Part shown: piece after piece, positions 9,721 through 21,921 of the stretch | Layout of the letters: each line of letters opens with the position of its first letter | Position numbering within the stretch: the stretch's first letter is position 1 | Position numbers and translations under genes: made by a program | Source of the DNA: Botryosphaeria dothidea | Lineage: Eukaryota; Ascomycota; Dothideomycetes; Botryosphaeriales; Botryosphaeriaceae | Direction: 5' to 3' | Length of the DNA stretch: 64,000 bases | Assembly: GCA_011503125.2 (NCBI GenBank) | Contig: WWBZ02000002.1 | Span: 1,302,001 to 1,366,000, forward strand | The notes under the pieces: model-generated | Seen by the model: only the letters and a program-made list of their open reading frames with translations | Told to the model about the DNA's origin: nothing | Database searches by the model: none

Positions 9721-12700
9721 CTAGGCGTGTACTCCAGCCAGCTTGCCGCGCGAGGATGCGCCGTGGTGGGATGGGCGGTGCGTCGTGCAGGCGTCGTGGT
9801 GTTGGTGGAGGGAGGGCTCAAGCATCTACCGGACGAGAAATAGGCTCATCTGGTCTTCGCATGGATCAGTCGTCGGCCCTGTGCCTTCCCTCCTGGGCCA
9901 CCAGAACGAGAGGCCAGACGTCACCCGTAACCATTCCCCTCGGTACCGGAATGCGTATCCATGTATCTCCCGGAAGATTGCCCCGGGAAGCGGCGTCGAC
10001 AGCCGCACGGGCGGGAGGCTGCTCCATCGCAAGAGCTGCAGAGCTTGAACCCAAGGAAAGTCTCCAGGTCCGGGTGCCGATGTTGATTCTGGCCATTGCT
10101 GAATATCTCGAATGGAAATTATATCCTCGTGAACGCAGGAAGCAGAAGCAGCCTGTCGATACTCCAGGAGCCGATGACCTGATCGGAAGACAAGCCGAAT
10201 CCTTCCTGCCTCTGCCTCTGCCTCCCAAAGGCTTCGGCAATGGCCGGGAACATAGAATTGTAGCTAGGATTAGCTGAGGGCCTCTGGAGCGCCCGTGCTC
10301 TTCTCCGGGTTGGACTCAATGCACGGGAGCAAAGTCTTCGGAAAAGCATCTCCCAAGAGATAGTCCGGAGATTTCCTCTTCGGAAAGCCTCCCCCTCCGC
10401 GGTCATAGGCCTGTGAATATAGAAAATTCTCCTGCCAGCGGGCTGAATATGAGGATGAGTCGTAGAAAGTTCTTTTGGGTACCTAGGGGATCTCTTTAGC
10501 AAGGTTACTAAGGAAAAAAGAGGGAAAGAAGGGCGTGCAGCGTCAAGACGGATGCGAGCTGGTCGCTCAACGCAAGGCAGACCGAATCAACGTGTATGAC
10601 GATCGATAGGGGATGGTTTTACCTCAGAATATGGTGCCAGTGAAAAGATCCTCGATCCTTTCATGCTAAGGGTACCCGCACACTGCGGCGAAGGAGGAAG
10701 AAGAGATGTTTGCGTTCGATGGGGGGAGGTGATGAGGGAAGAAACTGACAGTTGCAGGCAGCCTGCACCCTGCTGCTCATTGCCTTCCCGATCGTGGACG
10801 AAGCGATTTGGAAGTTTCTGGAATTGGAAAGCTCGTGCTTGCGGATGGGAGCCTGAGATCCTGGCTCAACAGCCGCAGGCAGGCATGGAACCCCTGACGC
10901 GTTCAAGCTCATAGCAGAAACCGCCGCCGTTGAAGCTCTTGCTCGCAGGATTATGGAACTTCGCGCGCTACAGCCATGGAAGCACCAGTCCTCTCGCGTA
11001 TCAGCATGAGAGGCGGTATGAGCCAGCTTAATTTGCAGGGGCCCGACTGCCGCGAGCGCCGAGTTGGACATGTAATGAAGCCAGGCTCGACGGATGCAAG
11101 CTGTCTTGCTCAGTGCGCTGACCACCCGCGCGACCATTCCGTCGTCTTTGGCAGTTGGCGCTTGAGAGAAGTTGCATCTGCCTTTGCCTTTGCAGCTCCG
11201 CTGAAGCGCGTCAAGGTCTTGAGGAAATCAGGTTGATCCAAAGACCGAGCTAGCACCGCAAGGAAATTGTAGCCTGTGACATCATATGTGGATGGGCGCG
11301 GAAGATCTGAAGCGCGGCCGCTTTGCAGCGCTGGCCGCGGGACTGGTGTAGCGCACTCTCGCTTTCACAAGGCTTGACATTGCCTGATCTCCATCCTGCG
11401 CCCACCACGCCAATGGACACAATCATCTTCCTTACAATACCTCGCTTCTATCACACTTAATATCACCGCATGTCGAACAGAAATCTTTAGGGGTACTCCG
11501 GCAGTCTTGTAGGTAAAACTTTCGCAGCAGAAAGGACGCAGGCACTAATCTCATCAAAGTTCCTGGACGGCCTTCTGACATGAGTAAACCTAGGCAGCTT
11601 ACTCGCTCTCTAGTGGCACTAAATCTGACTCGAGCCCCTCGCTGCGTGGACGCTCTGATGCTCACCAACGTCCTCCGCCAGACGCGCCGATTCCACCTCC
11701 CGCGAGATTTCGAGCCCACCGAAAGGCACCGAATCACGGACACAGCGGAGGCAGGTTTATACAATCCCAGGAGCCTGAGGGTTCGGCATGAGCAATTGCG
11801 ATACTCGCGCGCAGTCGTGTTCAAAATCCTCGGCAGACTACACGGCGCGACGGATGCCCTGACCGTGCCGCGCGGTACTGGCCTGAATCCATCTTACAAT
11901 TGAGTAAACCTCTTTTCCCCCTCCATTATATATTGCGGTTGAGGTGGGCTAACATTTTGCGAGCAAGCGATTAGACTCTCCTGTATGCCCTTGGGCACCT
12001 GCTCAATCCTCGAACTTGTTTACATCCGTATGCTCAGGCAACATTGTCCCAGAAGTGCCGAGCCCCACACAAAGTAGTCCTCGCTGAATGGAGCGCCAGA
12101 CTCCGAACGCTGGCTTCGCAGGCTTGGTACTGTCCTGAGATACAAACGAATGTGGCGGCGATCAGAAAGGAACAACCGAAGGACAGAAGGATTTTGATAC
12201 CTGGGGGCACCATTCCGGGGGCCCACTAGCGGATAACATGATAATGAGGGGCAACATTAAGTATTGCTTCAGCCTGGGCAATCATGCTTACGAACAGTAG
12301 CCCTGTCAATGAGAGGAAACTCGGTCAGCACTGAGCAGGCGGTGGTTTCTAAGTCGACCAGAGGACAACCTTTCGAGGCAGAGCCGGGGTTCCTGATGAA
12401 TACGTTGCACAAACTAGGAACAACCGCAGCTCACAGTTTGTGAAGTATTTGGAATAGAAAGGGTCTTTAACTAAGGCTAAGCTGATATAAGCCGACGGGT
12501 TCATGGCGTTGCATTGGTCATACGCGTTTGAGGAGGAGGTGAGATGTCCCAACATGATCAGGGAATGCAGTCCGGCTGACAGGGTTCATTTGACAGGACT
12601 GGCGCGGTCAATTTTCCATACACCTGGGTATGCTCCTGCGTGCACAATCATTATGATCAGTCACTCATGGAAGACCCCGGCTGTGCGCTCCCATCCTCGA

Positions 12701-14084
12701 TCCGCTTATCCTCATTCACCAATCCGAGTATTTATGATACAAGTTTGAATTTCTGGGAATGGGATACAAATATATCACATAGCATGGAAGGGTCTGAAGA
12801 GATATTTACACTTTGAGCTAGTGATGGTGTTGGCGTTGCTGAACTTAATGCTGGCACCCTGAAGCTGGAGTGTCTCGCTGCCCCATCCTCCTCGCTGCGA
12901 ACCAGCTGATGGGCAAATGTTTGGCCTCTTGCCAGCTTGTGCGGCTTGATGGATCTTCCAAAACCATACGTCTGTCAAAAAAAGATTATAATCCCAAAGA
13001 TGTTCTACGAGTGCCATGTGAACCGTGGATGTAGGTTGTGTTAAGCTCGTCACACAGCCGAGAAATGTTGGGTAGGACTTGTGCGTTGCTCTCATCCCTT
13101 GCAGAAGATGTAACACCACAAAGCGGAGACGGATCATATAAATATTCTGAACCCAACCTTAGCGCTCCAAGAGCTTCTTTCGTTACAGCAACCTTTTTGA
13201 ACGCGGGTTATGAGGCGCTGAACACAAGCCAATTTCACGTGCTATAGACAACGAAGCGAGCATCGCAGGCGGGGAACACAGACTGCATGATAAATGTCTC
13301 TCCAAGGTACGTTTTTTAGTTGAGGCCCGCAGGATAGAGGTCAACTAGGAAGTTTGAAGTCTCATCAAAGACCAGTTGTACAACAGCTGGAAAGTGTCGA
13401 GCGGAAACTTGCGAACACCAAGCGCAAAGTATCACGATTGCTTGATACATGTTCGTAAAGTTCGAATTCGCAAGTATCACAGGGCGAGAGCCTCAAATCT
13501 GGGATGGCGCTGGTTTAGCCATCAAAAGCTGCCCGTCACTGCTTGCCGAACGTCAATTCAGCCATAAGCAAGAAGCACGGAACGCCGCTGCAGGAGGAAA
13601 AGACGTCGTACCCCATGAGTAGTGATTGTAATTTGGCGCACACAGAGACATCGAGCCACCTGTGCTGATCATGACGTACTATCTATGCGGAATGACTGGG
13701 CTGAGCCCACGCAGCGGTTCCCAGGCAGCCTATCAGCTCGCCTCGAGGCAGTTTCTTTCCACGGAACCCGCTTACATGATATATGTGTGAGCAGACGGTG
13801 GCCGGAAAGGTGGTGACATTCACATACTCAATGCCGATCTATTGCTGCCCGTGTCATGGGCAGATCAGCCGCGGCCGTTTTCGGATGTGCACGGGCGCTG
13901 ATGAAGCATGAGGAGCCCCCATGACGGTTCTTCATGCAGGTACCTGGCTTCTTTCGGTATGGCTCATTATTGGAAGCCCCACATGGTTGTCGAAAACCAG
14001 GCATAAGTCATCCTGGTGCCTGCGGCTCTTCCGCACGGACAGAAACACCCCTGCAACCCACCCCGTGCCACTGACCTCCCCTCC
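9721..14084. other. Gene-poor stretch, nothing convincing
   Basis: Only short overlapping open frames occur. The longest (for example 10661-11137 minus, 11580-11903 plus) are rich in Arg/Ser/Leu, have no motif and are contradicted by equally long frames on the other strand. I see no tRNA-like A/B box pair and no clear repeats. Confidence 0.35.
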
Positions 14085-14470
14085 TCCCGTGGAATATATA
14101 AACCCCCCCTCCCCTCGATCAAATACCTCTTCTTTTTCTCCAGCTCTCTTTGCCATTTGGCTTAGATCAAAAGTAGTAATTGTTCTTTCCAGTTTAATAC
14201 CTGGAAGGTCTCCTACAGGAGATCAAGACCAGTCACCAGTTTTTGGAACCAGGTCTGGGGGCTCTGAGCTCCGCTCATCCTCCGGGCCACAGTGTCGCTC
14301 GTATTGCACTACTTCGGGCTGACGCGAACTCGCTTTTTCGTTGTTCTCTTGGCCTTGTGCTGGGAAATGAGGAAGAGGCTTTTGGTGTTTGGATCTTGAA
14401 CAGTGATGACTAGTGACTGACCTGCCCTTGTTGAGAGCGTTCCTGGCTCGGGCTTGAGGTACCATTGCCG
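14085..14470 (+). repeat. Right arm of the diverged inverted repeat, with TATATAAA
   Basis: This is the partner of 1-430 in opposite orientation. It contains TATATAAA at 14095-14102, a CT-rich leader, and the conserved 92-base core 14236-14327. In one plus frame both copies read a similar peptide across the core (ARIALLRADA), but neither copy has an ATG opening that frame. A coding role is therefore not supported. Confidence 0.5.
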
Positions 14471-15177
14471 TGTGCTACCATTCTGCTGTTCCATGTTGTT
14501 GATCCTGCGCGCCTGCTCTGGTGCTCGTGATGATCTGCCCGGTGTTGCGCTCCCACTCACACTGTGGACCATGACCACTCAAGCATACAGCGACGTGAAA
14601 TCTCACTATCAAAGCGGCTTCATGCTCAGCATCACGACGTTAAGATCTTGATGACATCGCGGCGCACCATGTTGCTAAGTGACTCGCATGCCTTCTCGCG
14701 CGCTCCACCACAGGGCAGCCACGGGCGCGCCGCCGCACGCAACCTGTTGCCGCACCGAAGTAGGCACACAGCGCGCGCAATGCCAGCGAGACCGCCCACA
14801 TCGTGATGCCCGGCATGGTGTTCCAGCGCACATCATCGCCCCGCAACGTCTTGCGTCGCCAACGCGCGCGCGCGCCCCGCCGTCTCCTCTGCCACCTGCG
14901 TGATCTTGCCAGCTCCCTCATCATAATGTGCCGATGCATCCCAGCACCATAACGGGCTTTATATATATCAATGCAACAACTTCAATAGCAAGAGCAAGGC
15001 CGGATGGTGTACTCGGATTCGCATGCACTCAATGAAATCACGGCAATTCGAGCGCTTCCAGACAAAACAAGCTTGCATTGTGCCACAACGGGCACGGGTA
15101 TCTCCCGACAAGAATATATCCCTTCCGTATCCGTCAAACCCTTCACAGCTCCTCTATACCCAGAACAGACGTCCGTT

Positions 15178-15200
15178 GGTGGTGGTGGTGGTGGTGGTGG
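15178..15200 (+). repeat. (GGT)n microsatellite
   Basis: About eight GGT units in tandem, outside any recognised gene. Confidence 0.9.
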
Positions 15201-15570
15201 GCGGTGCGCGCTCAGAAGACGTCGCGGAGGTTCTCAACGGCTTCGAGTCTCGTGCTGCCCCAGCTGGTCGTCCACCTCTAGGCATCCAAGTGGATGCTGG
15301 TGTGTCTGCCGCCGCTGAAGCGGTAGTATGCATTTATAATGGAGCAAAAGCGCCGGTTGGGGTTGCGGTGGTGGTGGGAGGTAGCTGGGCGGACACAGAC
15401 GAGGAGCCTCCAGTTCCGATCTGCTGCCGTCCTTGGGTTGGCGCGGCGAGCACCTGGTGGACATTGCATTAGTCGGGTGTTTGAGGGAGGAGAGGAGTCG
15501 AAGCGCTACATACAGATGATGGGCCGAGTGGGCCACGCGGCGGAACTGTCGATCTGGGAAGTCCATGTTC

Positions 15571-15626
15571 GTTGATGATGGTGTTGATGATGGTGTTGAT
15601 GATGGTGTTGATGATGGTGATGATGA
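15571..15626 (+). repeat. 12-bp minisatellite, four units plus partial
   Basis: The unit GTTGATGATGGT is repeated four times and followed by GATGATGA. On the plus strand it would encode a Val-Asp-Asp-Gly repeat, but no gene is supported here. Confidence 0.9.
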
Positions 15627-18600
15627 GTTTTCTTTTGCGATTGTGAGCGTGTGGTGTGCAGACTTGGGCATGGATTTTGGCTTATTTGCTCCAGAGAGAA
15701 GATCTAGAGCGCCCGTCACCGCCGCCGCACTCGGCCCTCTTGCAGTTCATCACCACTCCTTCATCTTCCTGAATGCTTCATTCTTATTCTAAGCTCCGTT
15801 CATCGCTGTACAATCCGGTCGAAGGCCTGCGTCCGCACCATATCCTACCTCGCGCTGCGCTATGTCGTCCGTACCTTGCTGATGCCAGCCTCACCCTCAA
15901 ATTATCCACGCAGTATCTTCTCGCACAAACAGCCGTACTCCCCAAGACTTACTCCACTCAAGGGACTGACATGTCTTCATCAGCTGCCCACACCTCGACA
16001 TCTTTCCTCCGATTCCTACTAGCAGCTTTCGGTATTGTGCGCCAAAATCTACTAGCTACGACCGCTTATAGCAGTGCTGACGACTTGTCTCTCTTAGAAA
16101 TCGAGAATCAAACCAGTCCCTTCTTGCAGGATAAGGTCAGAAGATACTGTGACGTTCTTGATACATTTTAAAACCATTGCCCAGCCCAAAAAGGTCTCGA
16201 TGTTATCTATCCAGGTCTACATGTCAGCGCGGACTCGATTGGTTAGCTGCAGACCAAGCTATCAAGGGCGACAAGCGGAGGGCGATAGGTAAAGACGACC
16301 TGGCAAGAAGCTTTGAGAGTCTTGGTGTCACGCTGGCCTTTCAGAACAGAAGCCTGTTGACCACTCGTGCCACAAATGCGAGCTGTAGTCGTCAATCATA
16401 AGGACAAAGCCCCCACAAGGTTCTCTCTATGGTTGGAATTCTGCAGCAAAGCGTCGAGTGTCGCTGGAAGCTTTCAATTCTCAGGGGTAACAGGCTCGGG
16501 AGTAGGGCAGACACTTTGTTACCAGGTATGTTCATCTAGTGAGATCATGCATGAGTGGCGCTGAAGTGACAGCTGTATAGTACTGGCAGAGGCGACACTC
16601 TCGATTCACGAGTCTTCGTTTGTTCATCAACCAGATTCCCCACACGGCTCGGGCCGTTCCGCGCTCCCGCGTCCATCCGCTTTCCGAAACTAGCATCTTA
16701 GCCTCCGCTGATAATCCAACAGCGGCGGTAAACAAATTTGGAAATGACTCCGTCTTCGAATATGCTGGTGATAAGGATAAGGAGGGCATGGGAAAGGAGA
16801 CGAAGGTAATTTCATCTTCGATACCTGGAGCTGGCTGAAAGAAAAGGAGCTGATCTTCATGCAGCCAACGGAGGTGTATAAGGATACCAATGGATTGAAC
16901 TAGAGAAATTAATGCCCTTTGGACTTTAAGGAGTTTAATTAAGTGGTACAACAGTGGAGGGATCTGGCTTCGGGCTTACTTTGGGAAATGCTGGGCATGT
17001 CAGGTCAGCACCACCAATGCTCTCTCACACGGTATATAGAGCATGCTCGGCTCTGATGGACGAAACTTGACAAAGCTAGCATGGTCGTGGGGAGCTTTAT
17101 AGGCCAGACCAAGCTTCCCCTATTGTCGCTGAAGTGGAAGACGTCCTCGGAACATGTGCATTGATGACGGCAAAGAATCCGTCCTCATTACAGTCTCTCA
17201 TACGTGGGCGTACACTCAGACGCAGGCATTTATGTCCTTGAATCAACGCGCAATAATGTAAGAGGACGCTGTGACCGGTATATCTATGACTTCCTTTGTG
17301 GCTCTTCGCCCTTCTCGCCAGCATGAAGTCTACGCCGGGACGACCCCTCTATTCCTTGGAGAGCTGCGATCGGAGTTGTCTCATCGAAGCGACGCGACCT
17401 TGATGTGTGCTATTGATGACGACAATCACTATGGCTGGGAAGGAGTGGATGACCAGCATGACGGCAGCACTTAGCCGGAATCAAGGCCTCTTGGTTTGAA
17501 GATCTGTCGGCAACACTCCTGAGATCAGGCTCATCATTGCGAGCTTGCCAAAAGATCGGTCGTTTGGGTTCGGCGCTGGACGTCATGGAGCAAGTTTAGC
17601 GACAGCTGGGTTAGGAGCAGCGGGTACACCTTCAGGAGCTGGCGCCGCGAGTGGATCTCCGAGCAGGGCCCTGAAATAAGTCCCGGTGCTGGGCGAGGAT
17701 CTAAGAGCCGCCAGGTTGATAGCAACAGCAATGAAGGAAGCAGCCTTGGGATAGTTGCATTGGGCTAGCGCAGGCGCAGACACTTCAGAGCGGCGAGCGT
17801 TGGAGCAAGCCAGATGTATTTACTGCGAGCATGTTACATGGTCCTCAAAGCTAATCTGGACAGAAACGGCCGCCGCAGCTCCTTGTCCATCCGGACCAGG
17901 AGGCGAGGTCCGACCATGAAGGCGGCGGCTGGCACCGCTAGCAAGAGCATGCGGCGCCCGACCAAAGGCTGTCGCGCCTTCCAAAAGCTCTACTCGGCTG
18001 TCTAGTTGTGCCGTTTAAGGTATAGCGTGTGCGCGCGGGTGGTATTTGTCGTCGCTGCTGGCTCGCCCTCCTCCGCCGTGATCAACCCACAACACCCTTC
18101 GCCTGCACCTCCCACATCCCCACACGCGCAGAGTCTTTTCTTCATCCGCGCTCCTTTTGCCTTCTTTCCTCTCACCGGACACCATGTCCTCAAGATCTTC
18201 CTGCATTTGCTTTATCGCCTCAAGGACTCTGGCCAGACAAGCCACAGGTTGTCGTAGCCCGGCACTGCGGCCGCGTCTTGACATTGTCAACCCCCAACAA
18301 CGTTCGCAGGCTCCCCTCCGCTGCCTTTTCGAAGCTGTAGCAGTATCATCATCTTCTTTAACCTTGTAAGTAGTATGCTAACTCACCGCGCTTGTTCTCG
18401 CGAACTCTGTCCTTTCCTCCGCTGCGCGCACAGCTCACGCGCGTGTTCAGCGCAGCATCAGTTTTGCGTCTTACACCGCACATCCCAAGAGTAATCATGC
18501 GAAATCATGACCCGTCAAAAACTCAAATATAACCTGTACAGCTAATGGTAAGATCTTCTGCGCCGGGCGCTCTGCTTCCTAGATTTCCCTTCACCCGTAC

Positions 18601-18849
18601 CTCCCTTTGCATGAGTCACTCTACACATCATCGTCTTTAGAATATCCAACTCACTCACTATTCAGCCAGGGGCTACACTCACACAGCACGCTGTTCGTTT
18701 GCTTGGATGTTCTTGCGACACCCACGCAATTCTCAAAGATCTTGCCATTCGAAAATCTCTTCAAACTCTGCCACTAGTACTCGACTCAAGTGACTATGGC
18801 ACAGGTCAGTCAATCCATTTTAAAAACTCTGTCTTTCCACTTCAATACA

Positions 18850-18938
18850 TTACAATGATGACCAAGAGATTAAACACCGAGCGAACCTTCATGGTTCATA
18901 ATGAGATCAGCTCATAAAAACAGTCAATACTGAGCAGC
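18850..18938 (+). ncRNA. Intronic C/D-box snoRNA-like element, copy 1
   Basis: C box ATGATGA at 18855-18861 and D box CTGA at 18930-18933, inside the intron 18804-19010. The D box is followed about 50 nt later by the branch point CTAAC. An internal perfect hairpin GAACC-TTCAT-GGTTC is shared with the copies that follow. The terminal stem is weaker than in the others. Confidence 0.65.
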
Positions 18939-19115
18939 CCCAGCACGCATGCCTCGTACATCAGAGCCTTGGTTAAAGTACGAGCGCTAACACCAAAACA
19001 CTTTCCGCAGGTCAAATACGCAGCAGGTCTGCGTCACTCATTCATATTCCAAGATCCTTCACAAGGTCAGCTATCTTACATCACCCTTCTCACTTCAGTT
19101 TCTTGACACAAACGC

Positions 19116-19210
19116 CCCCAATGATGACTTTGAAAGAACTTTTGAGTGAGCCTCCATGGTTCCAGTGAGCCTTTATGGTTCAGAATGAATTGACAGCTTG
19201 TCTGAGGGCG
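19116..19210 (+). ncRNA. Intronic C/D-box snoRNA-like element, copy 2
   Basis: C box ATGATGA at 19121-19127 and D box CTGA at 19202-19205. CGCCC before the C box pairs with GGGCG after the D box. The internal stem-loop (GAGCC...GGTTC) is present twice in a row, about 18 nt apart. Confidence 0.75.
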
Positions 19211-19393
19211 AACCGTCACGACTACTCCATACCCACTTGAGAGGGCCAGCGCTTACATTTGGAATCCTATAGATCACAGTTAGTGAAGCATCACATGAAA
19301 CTTGCGTCCTTTGCTCTTCAAATCCCTCCTTCAGGTAAGATAATTTTGAACAATTTCTCAGTTCCTTTCATTTGCTTGAACTCCCGCCTGAGC

Positions 19394-19492
19394 ACCCGAT
19401 GATGACATACTTAAAGAACATGTTTAGTGAACCTTTGAAGGTTCACCATGGCTGTAACCTAACACTTCCACCATTCTATTTTTCTGAGGGTC
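19394..19492 (+). ncRNA. Intronic C/D-box snoRNA-like element, copy 3
   Basis: C box ATGATGA at 19399-19405 and D box CTGA at 19484-19487, with CCC/GGG closing pairs. The internal hairpin GTGAACC...GGTTCAC has seven perfect pairs. The host intron is 19335-19552 with branch point GCTGAC. Confidence 0.75.
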
Positions 19493-19649
19493 AACGAACA
19501 GAACCTCTCTAGGCACTTATTCGAGTACCAGCGCTGACAACACATATTCCAGAGACATCGAAGTATTGCGTCAATCCGATACTCAAGATTCTTAGCAGGT
19601 GAGCCTTACTTGCACGATCCTCCTCACCGTACTTCCCTGGAGCTTCATC

Positions 19650-19770
19650 GCCCAATGATGACATAAAAGAACATTCTCAGAGAGCCTCTATGGTTCTTTA
19701 AGGAGCCTTTACGGCTCACCATGGAATTATAAGTTTCCTACTGCATTAATATCTCACTTGTCTGAGGGTC
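19650..19770 (+). ncRNA. Intronic C/D-box snoRNA-like element, copy 4
   Basis: C box ATGATGA at 19655-19661 and D box CTGA at 19762-19765. It is the longest copy because the internal hairpin is duplicated, as in copy 2. The second hairpin is GAGCC...GGCTC, a compensated version of GAACC...GGTTC. CCC/GGG closes the terminal stem. Confidence 0.7.
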
Positions 19771-19930
19771 AACATTCGCATGATTCGTGATCACACCGTA
19801 AGCAGATCCGAGTACGACTAACACTTCCCGCAGATGCAAACTTTGAGTTATTGAACCACTTGTCCTTGAAACTGGTCCACCAAGTGAGTATTTCTTTCTC
19901 TCAACCCTAGCTACCTCCTTGGCGTTTCGG

Positions 19931-20031
19931 CCCCAATGATGACACTGAAGATCAGTTTCAGTGAACCTCCACTGTGTCGGTCCACCATGAGGAAAATTTC
20001 TTCACCTCACGGGCTAAATTGTCCGAGGGGC
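19931..20031 (+). ncRNA. Intronic C/D-box snoRNA-like element, copy 5
   Basis: C box ATGATGA at 19936-19942. The D box is the variant CCGA at 20023-20026. GCCCC before the C box pairs with GGGGC after the D box, a full five-pair terminal stem. Confidence 0.65.
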
Positions 20032-20181
20032 AAATTCAGTTTCCTTTTCCTATCCAGATACAGCAATAGACAGCAGAAGTTAACGGGTTTACACACATAA
20101 TAGGGCCTCGGACTCCGCACTAGCAGAAATCCATGTCGTCAGTCAGGTAAGCCTTTCCATTCCAACAGGATACCCCTTTCT

Positions 20182-20279
20182 TCCCAATGATGAGTCGGAG
20201 AAGAATTTTGAGTGAACCGCTGTCTTGCAGTGTGGCGAACGAAGAAATTGAAATAAGTCACATAACTTTACTGAGGGAA
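20182..20279 (+). ncRNA. Intronic C/D-box snoRNA-like element, copy 6
   Basis: C box ATGATGA at 20187-20193 and D box CTGA at 20271-20274. TTCCC pairs with GGGAA, a terminal stem changed on both sides compared with copies 2 and 5. The internal hairpin is the least well kept of the six. Confidence 0.7.
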
Positions 20280-21261
20280 CCCCCGGTCTTATCATAGCTT
20301 GCAAGGTTGTTAACACATTCGGAAAAAGTATTAACACCTTCTACATTTAGGCAATTGTCGATCAAAACGGACTTGCCCACGATGAGCTAATCGCCGACCG
20401 CATTGGAAGAGCAAACTCGTTGGGCTCTGCCAGGAACAACATGAACAAATCATAGGGTTCAGTGAGCTCTGGCTGCTTCATCCAAGCGACAGAGATATGC
20501 AGAGCTTGCTATCGAGCATAATATGGAACCCCGTTTCGCCATCCACATTCGAGTCATATCTGAGCAATGCGCTGATTGCTGGGATAAGTCGGCAAGTACG
20601 TACTAGGGAAACTCCCGTCGCGACAACGGTGAGGCGTGCTATCGACTCTACGATATTGTGGTAAGCTTCTCTCAGTTCTCCTCTCCAATTGCCTGAGCCA
20701 ACGAGACTGCATTTTCCGCTGCAAGAATGGATAAGGTGATATGATTATACAATGCTATCTGGCCATAGAGCTAGACGTAGATGAACTTGAATGTCTGACC
20801 CGGCGTATGGATGCTTTCATGGGCAGGCATCCGTGCCGACAAACAGCCACTCCATCTGAAACCCCTTTCCTTTCTTTGATCTAACATGTTTTCTCAAGAT
20901 TCTTTGACATATTGCTAATATTTCTCAAATGCGACGGTTCTGGGCAGGTGATTCAGATACGGAAAGGAGTCATTTCTGACCTGGCACGTTTGACCACTTG
21001 CACAGGCAGACGAACCGTGTCGAGAGCAAAGTCTCTCAATGTGAGTACCGTGGTTTCTTGATTTAATTTCACAATGTGCACTAGTCCATAATCAAGCGGC
21101 TGACTCTTCATCTATTCCAGGTCTTCATCAACCCGATCCTCATCTACCTCCGTTCATATAAAGCCCGAAACTACAATGCCAATCGTCGTTCATAAAGATC
21201 ATGCAAGAGCGGTTGGAGTTATCATAGGTGTAAGTGCTACCATATCGATCTACTGGCGTTG

Positions 21262-21360
21262 TGGCTTTTTCCATCGTGATGATTAAACCAACATTTTCCA
21301 AAGTGCTTTTGTAGAGATCTTTGATCGATGAAAGGTTTTGTGTCGGTCTGATAGCCACCA
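21262..21360 (+). ncRNA. Intronic C/D-box snoRNA candidate, unrelated to the six-copy family
   Basis: C box GTGATGA at 21276-21282 and D box CTGA at 21348-21351, with a C'-like GATGA near 21326. GTGGCT upstream can pair with AGCCAC downstream, closing an outer stem. It lies in an intron with donor GTAAGT at 21230. Confidence 0.6.
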
Positions 21361-21547
21361 TTTTCTCACTCCCATACAAGAACTCGATTGAGGAGAGCTG
21401 CTACTGACTAGTTTTTCATCGAGATACGATAAATCGCGCGAAGCACAAAATCAAGATATGCGCTCTCCCTGTACTTCCGTCACCAAACAATCTTCCACGA
21501 ATCTGTGATAGAGGCAGGTAAGTTCTCGGGTCTAAGCCTTCGGTTGG

Positions 21548-21632
21548 ATCAAATGATTCTTCCGTGAAAGAAACAGGCTGTGGCTGTTGGTGTGTTGGAC
21601 TTTTGAGAACTCCTTTAGGGTCTGAGGGGGTT
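21548..21632 (+). ncRNA. Possible C/D-box snoRNA with variant C box
   Basis: A C-like ATGATTC at 21553-21559 and CTGAGGG at 21622 lie inside the well-formed intron 21518-21693 (branch GGCTAACGC). The terminal stem is poor. Confidence 0.35.
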
Positions 21633-21921
21633 CGGCCTTCCACTTCCCTCAAAACCTTTCGATGAATATTTGGCTAACGCTTATATACATGTAGGTTGGT
21701 GAGCTACCCTCAAGTCCCAACGGTACGAGTACGCGATCGATGACCGAATAAGCGAACGAGACGAGCCACACCCGAACGGAACCCTCCTGGGAACCTACAC
21801 ATTCGAATCAACTGAGGAATTCGGTCAGGTGAAGGTGGACAGTGACACCAAAACGCAAAGGTGCTGTCACTCGGGATACGTGACCAAAGGTATGGCTCCT
21901 TGTCTGTACCTCAATTTTTAC

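Larger units (their letters stand above)
14471..18183. other. Gene-poor stretch with simple repeats
   Basis: No convincing protein gene is present. It holds two simple repeats, listed separately. The minus-strand frame at 15234-15671 owes its length partly to the 12-bp tandem repeat. Confidence 0.35.

Noticed and set aside
15234..15719. 161-codon minus-strand frame over the 12-bp minisatellite
   Set aside because: Its length depends on the repeat, it has no family match, and the plus strand is open over the same bases.
18854..20280. Interpretation of the six similar blocks as a tandem transposon or satellite array
   Set aside because: Similarity is limited to box motifs, stems and hairpin, each block lies inside its own intron with branch point and splice sites, and the stem changes are compensated. 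That fits structured RNA better than repeated DNA.
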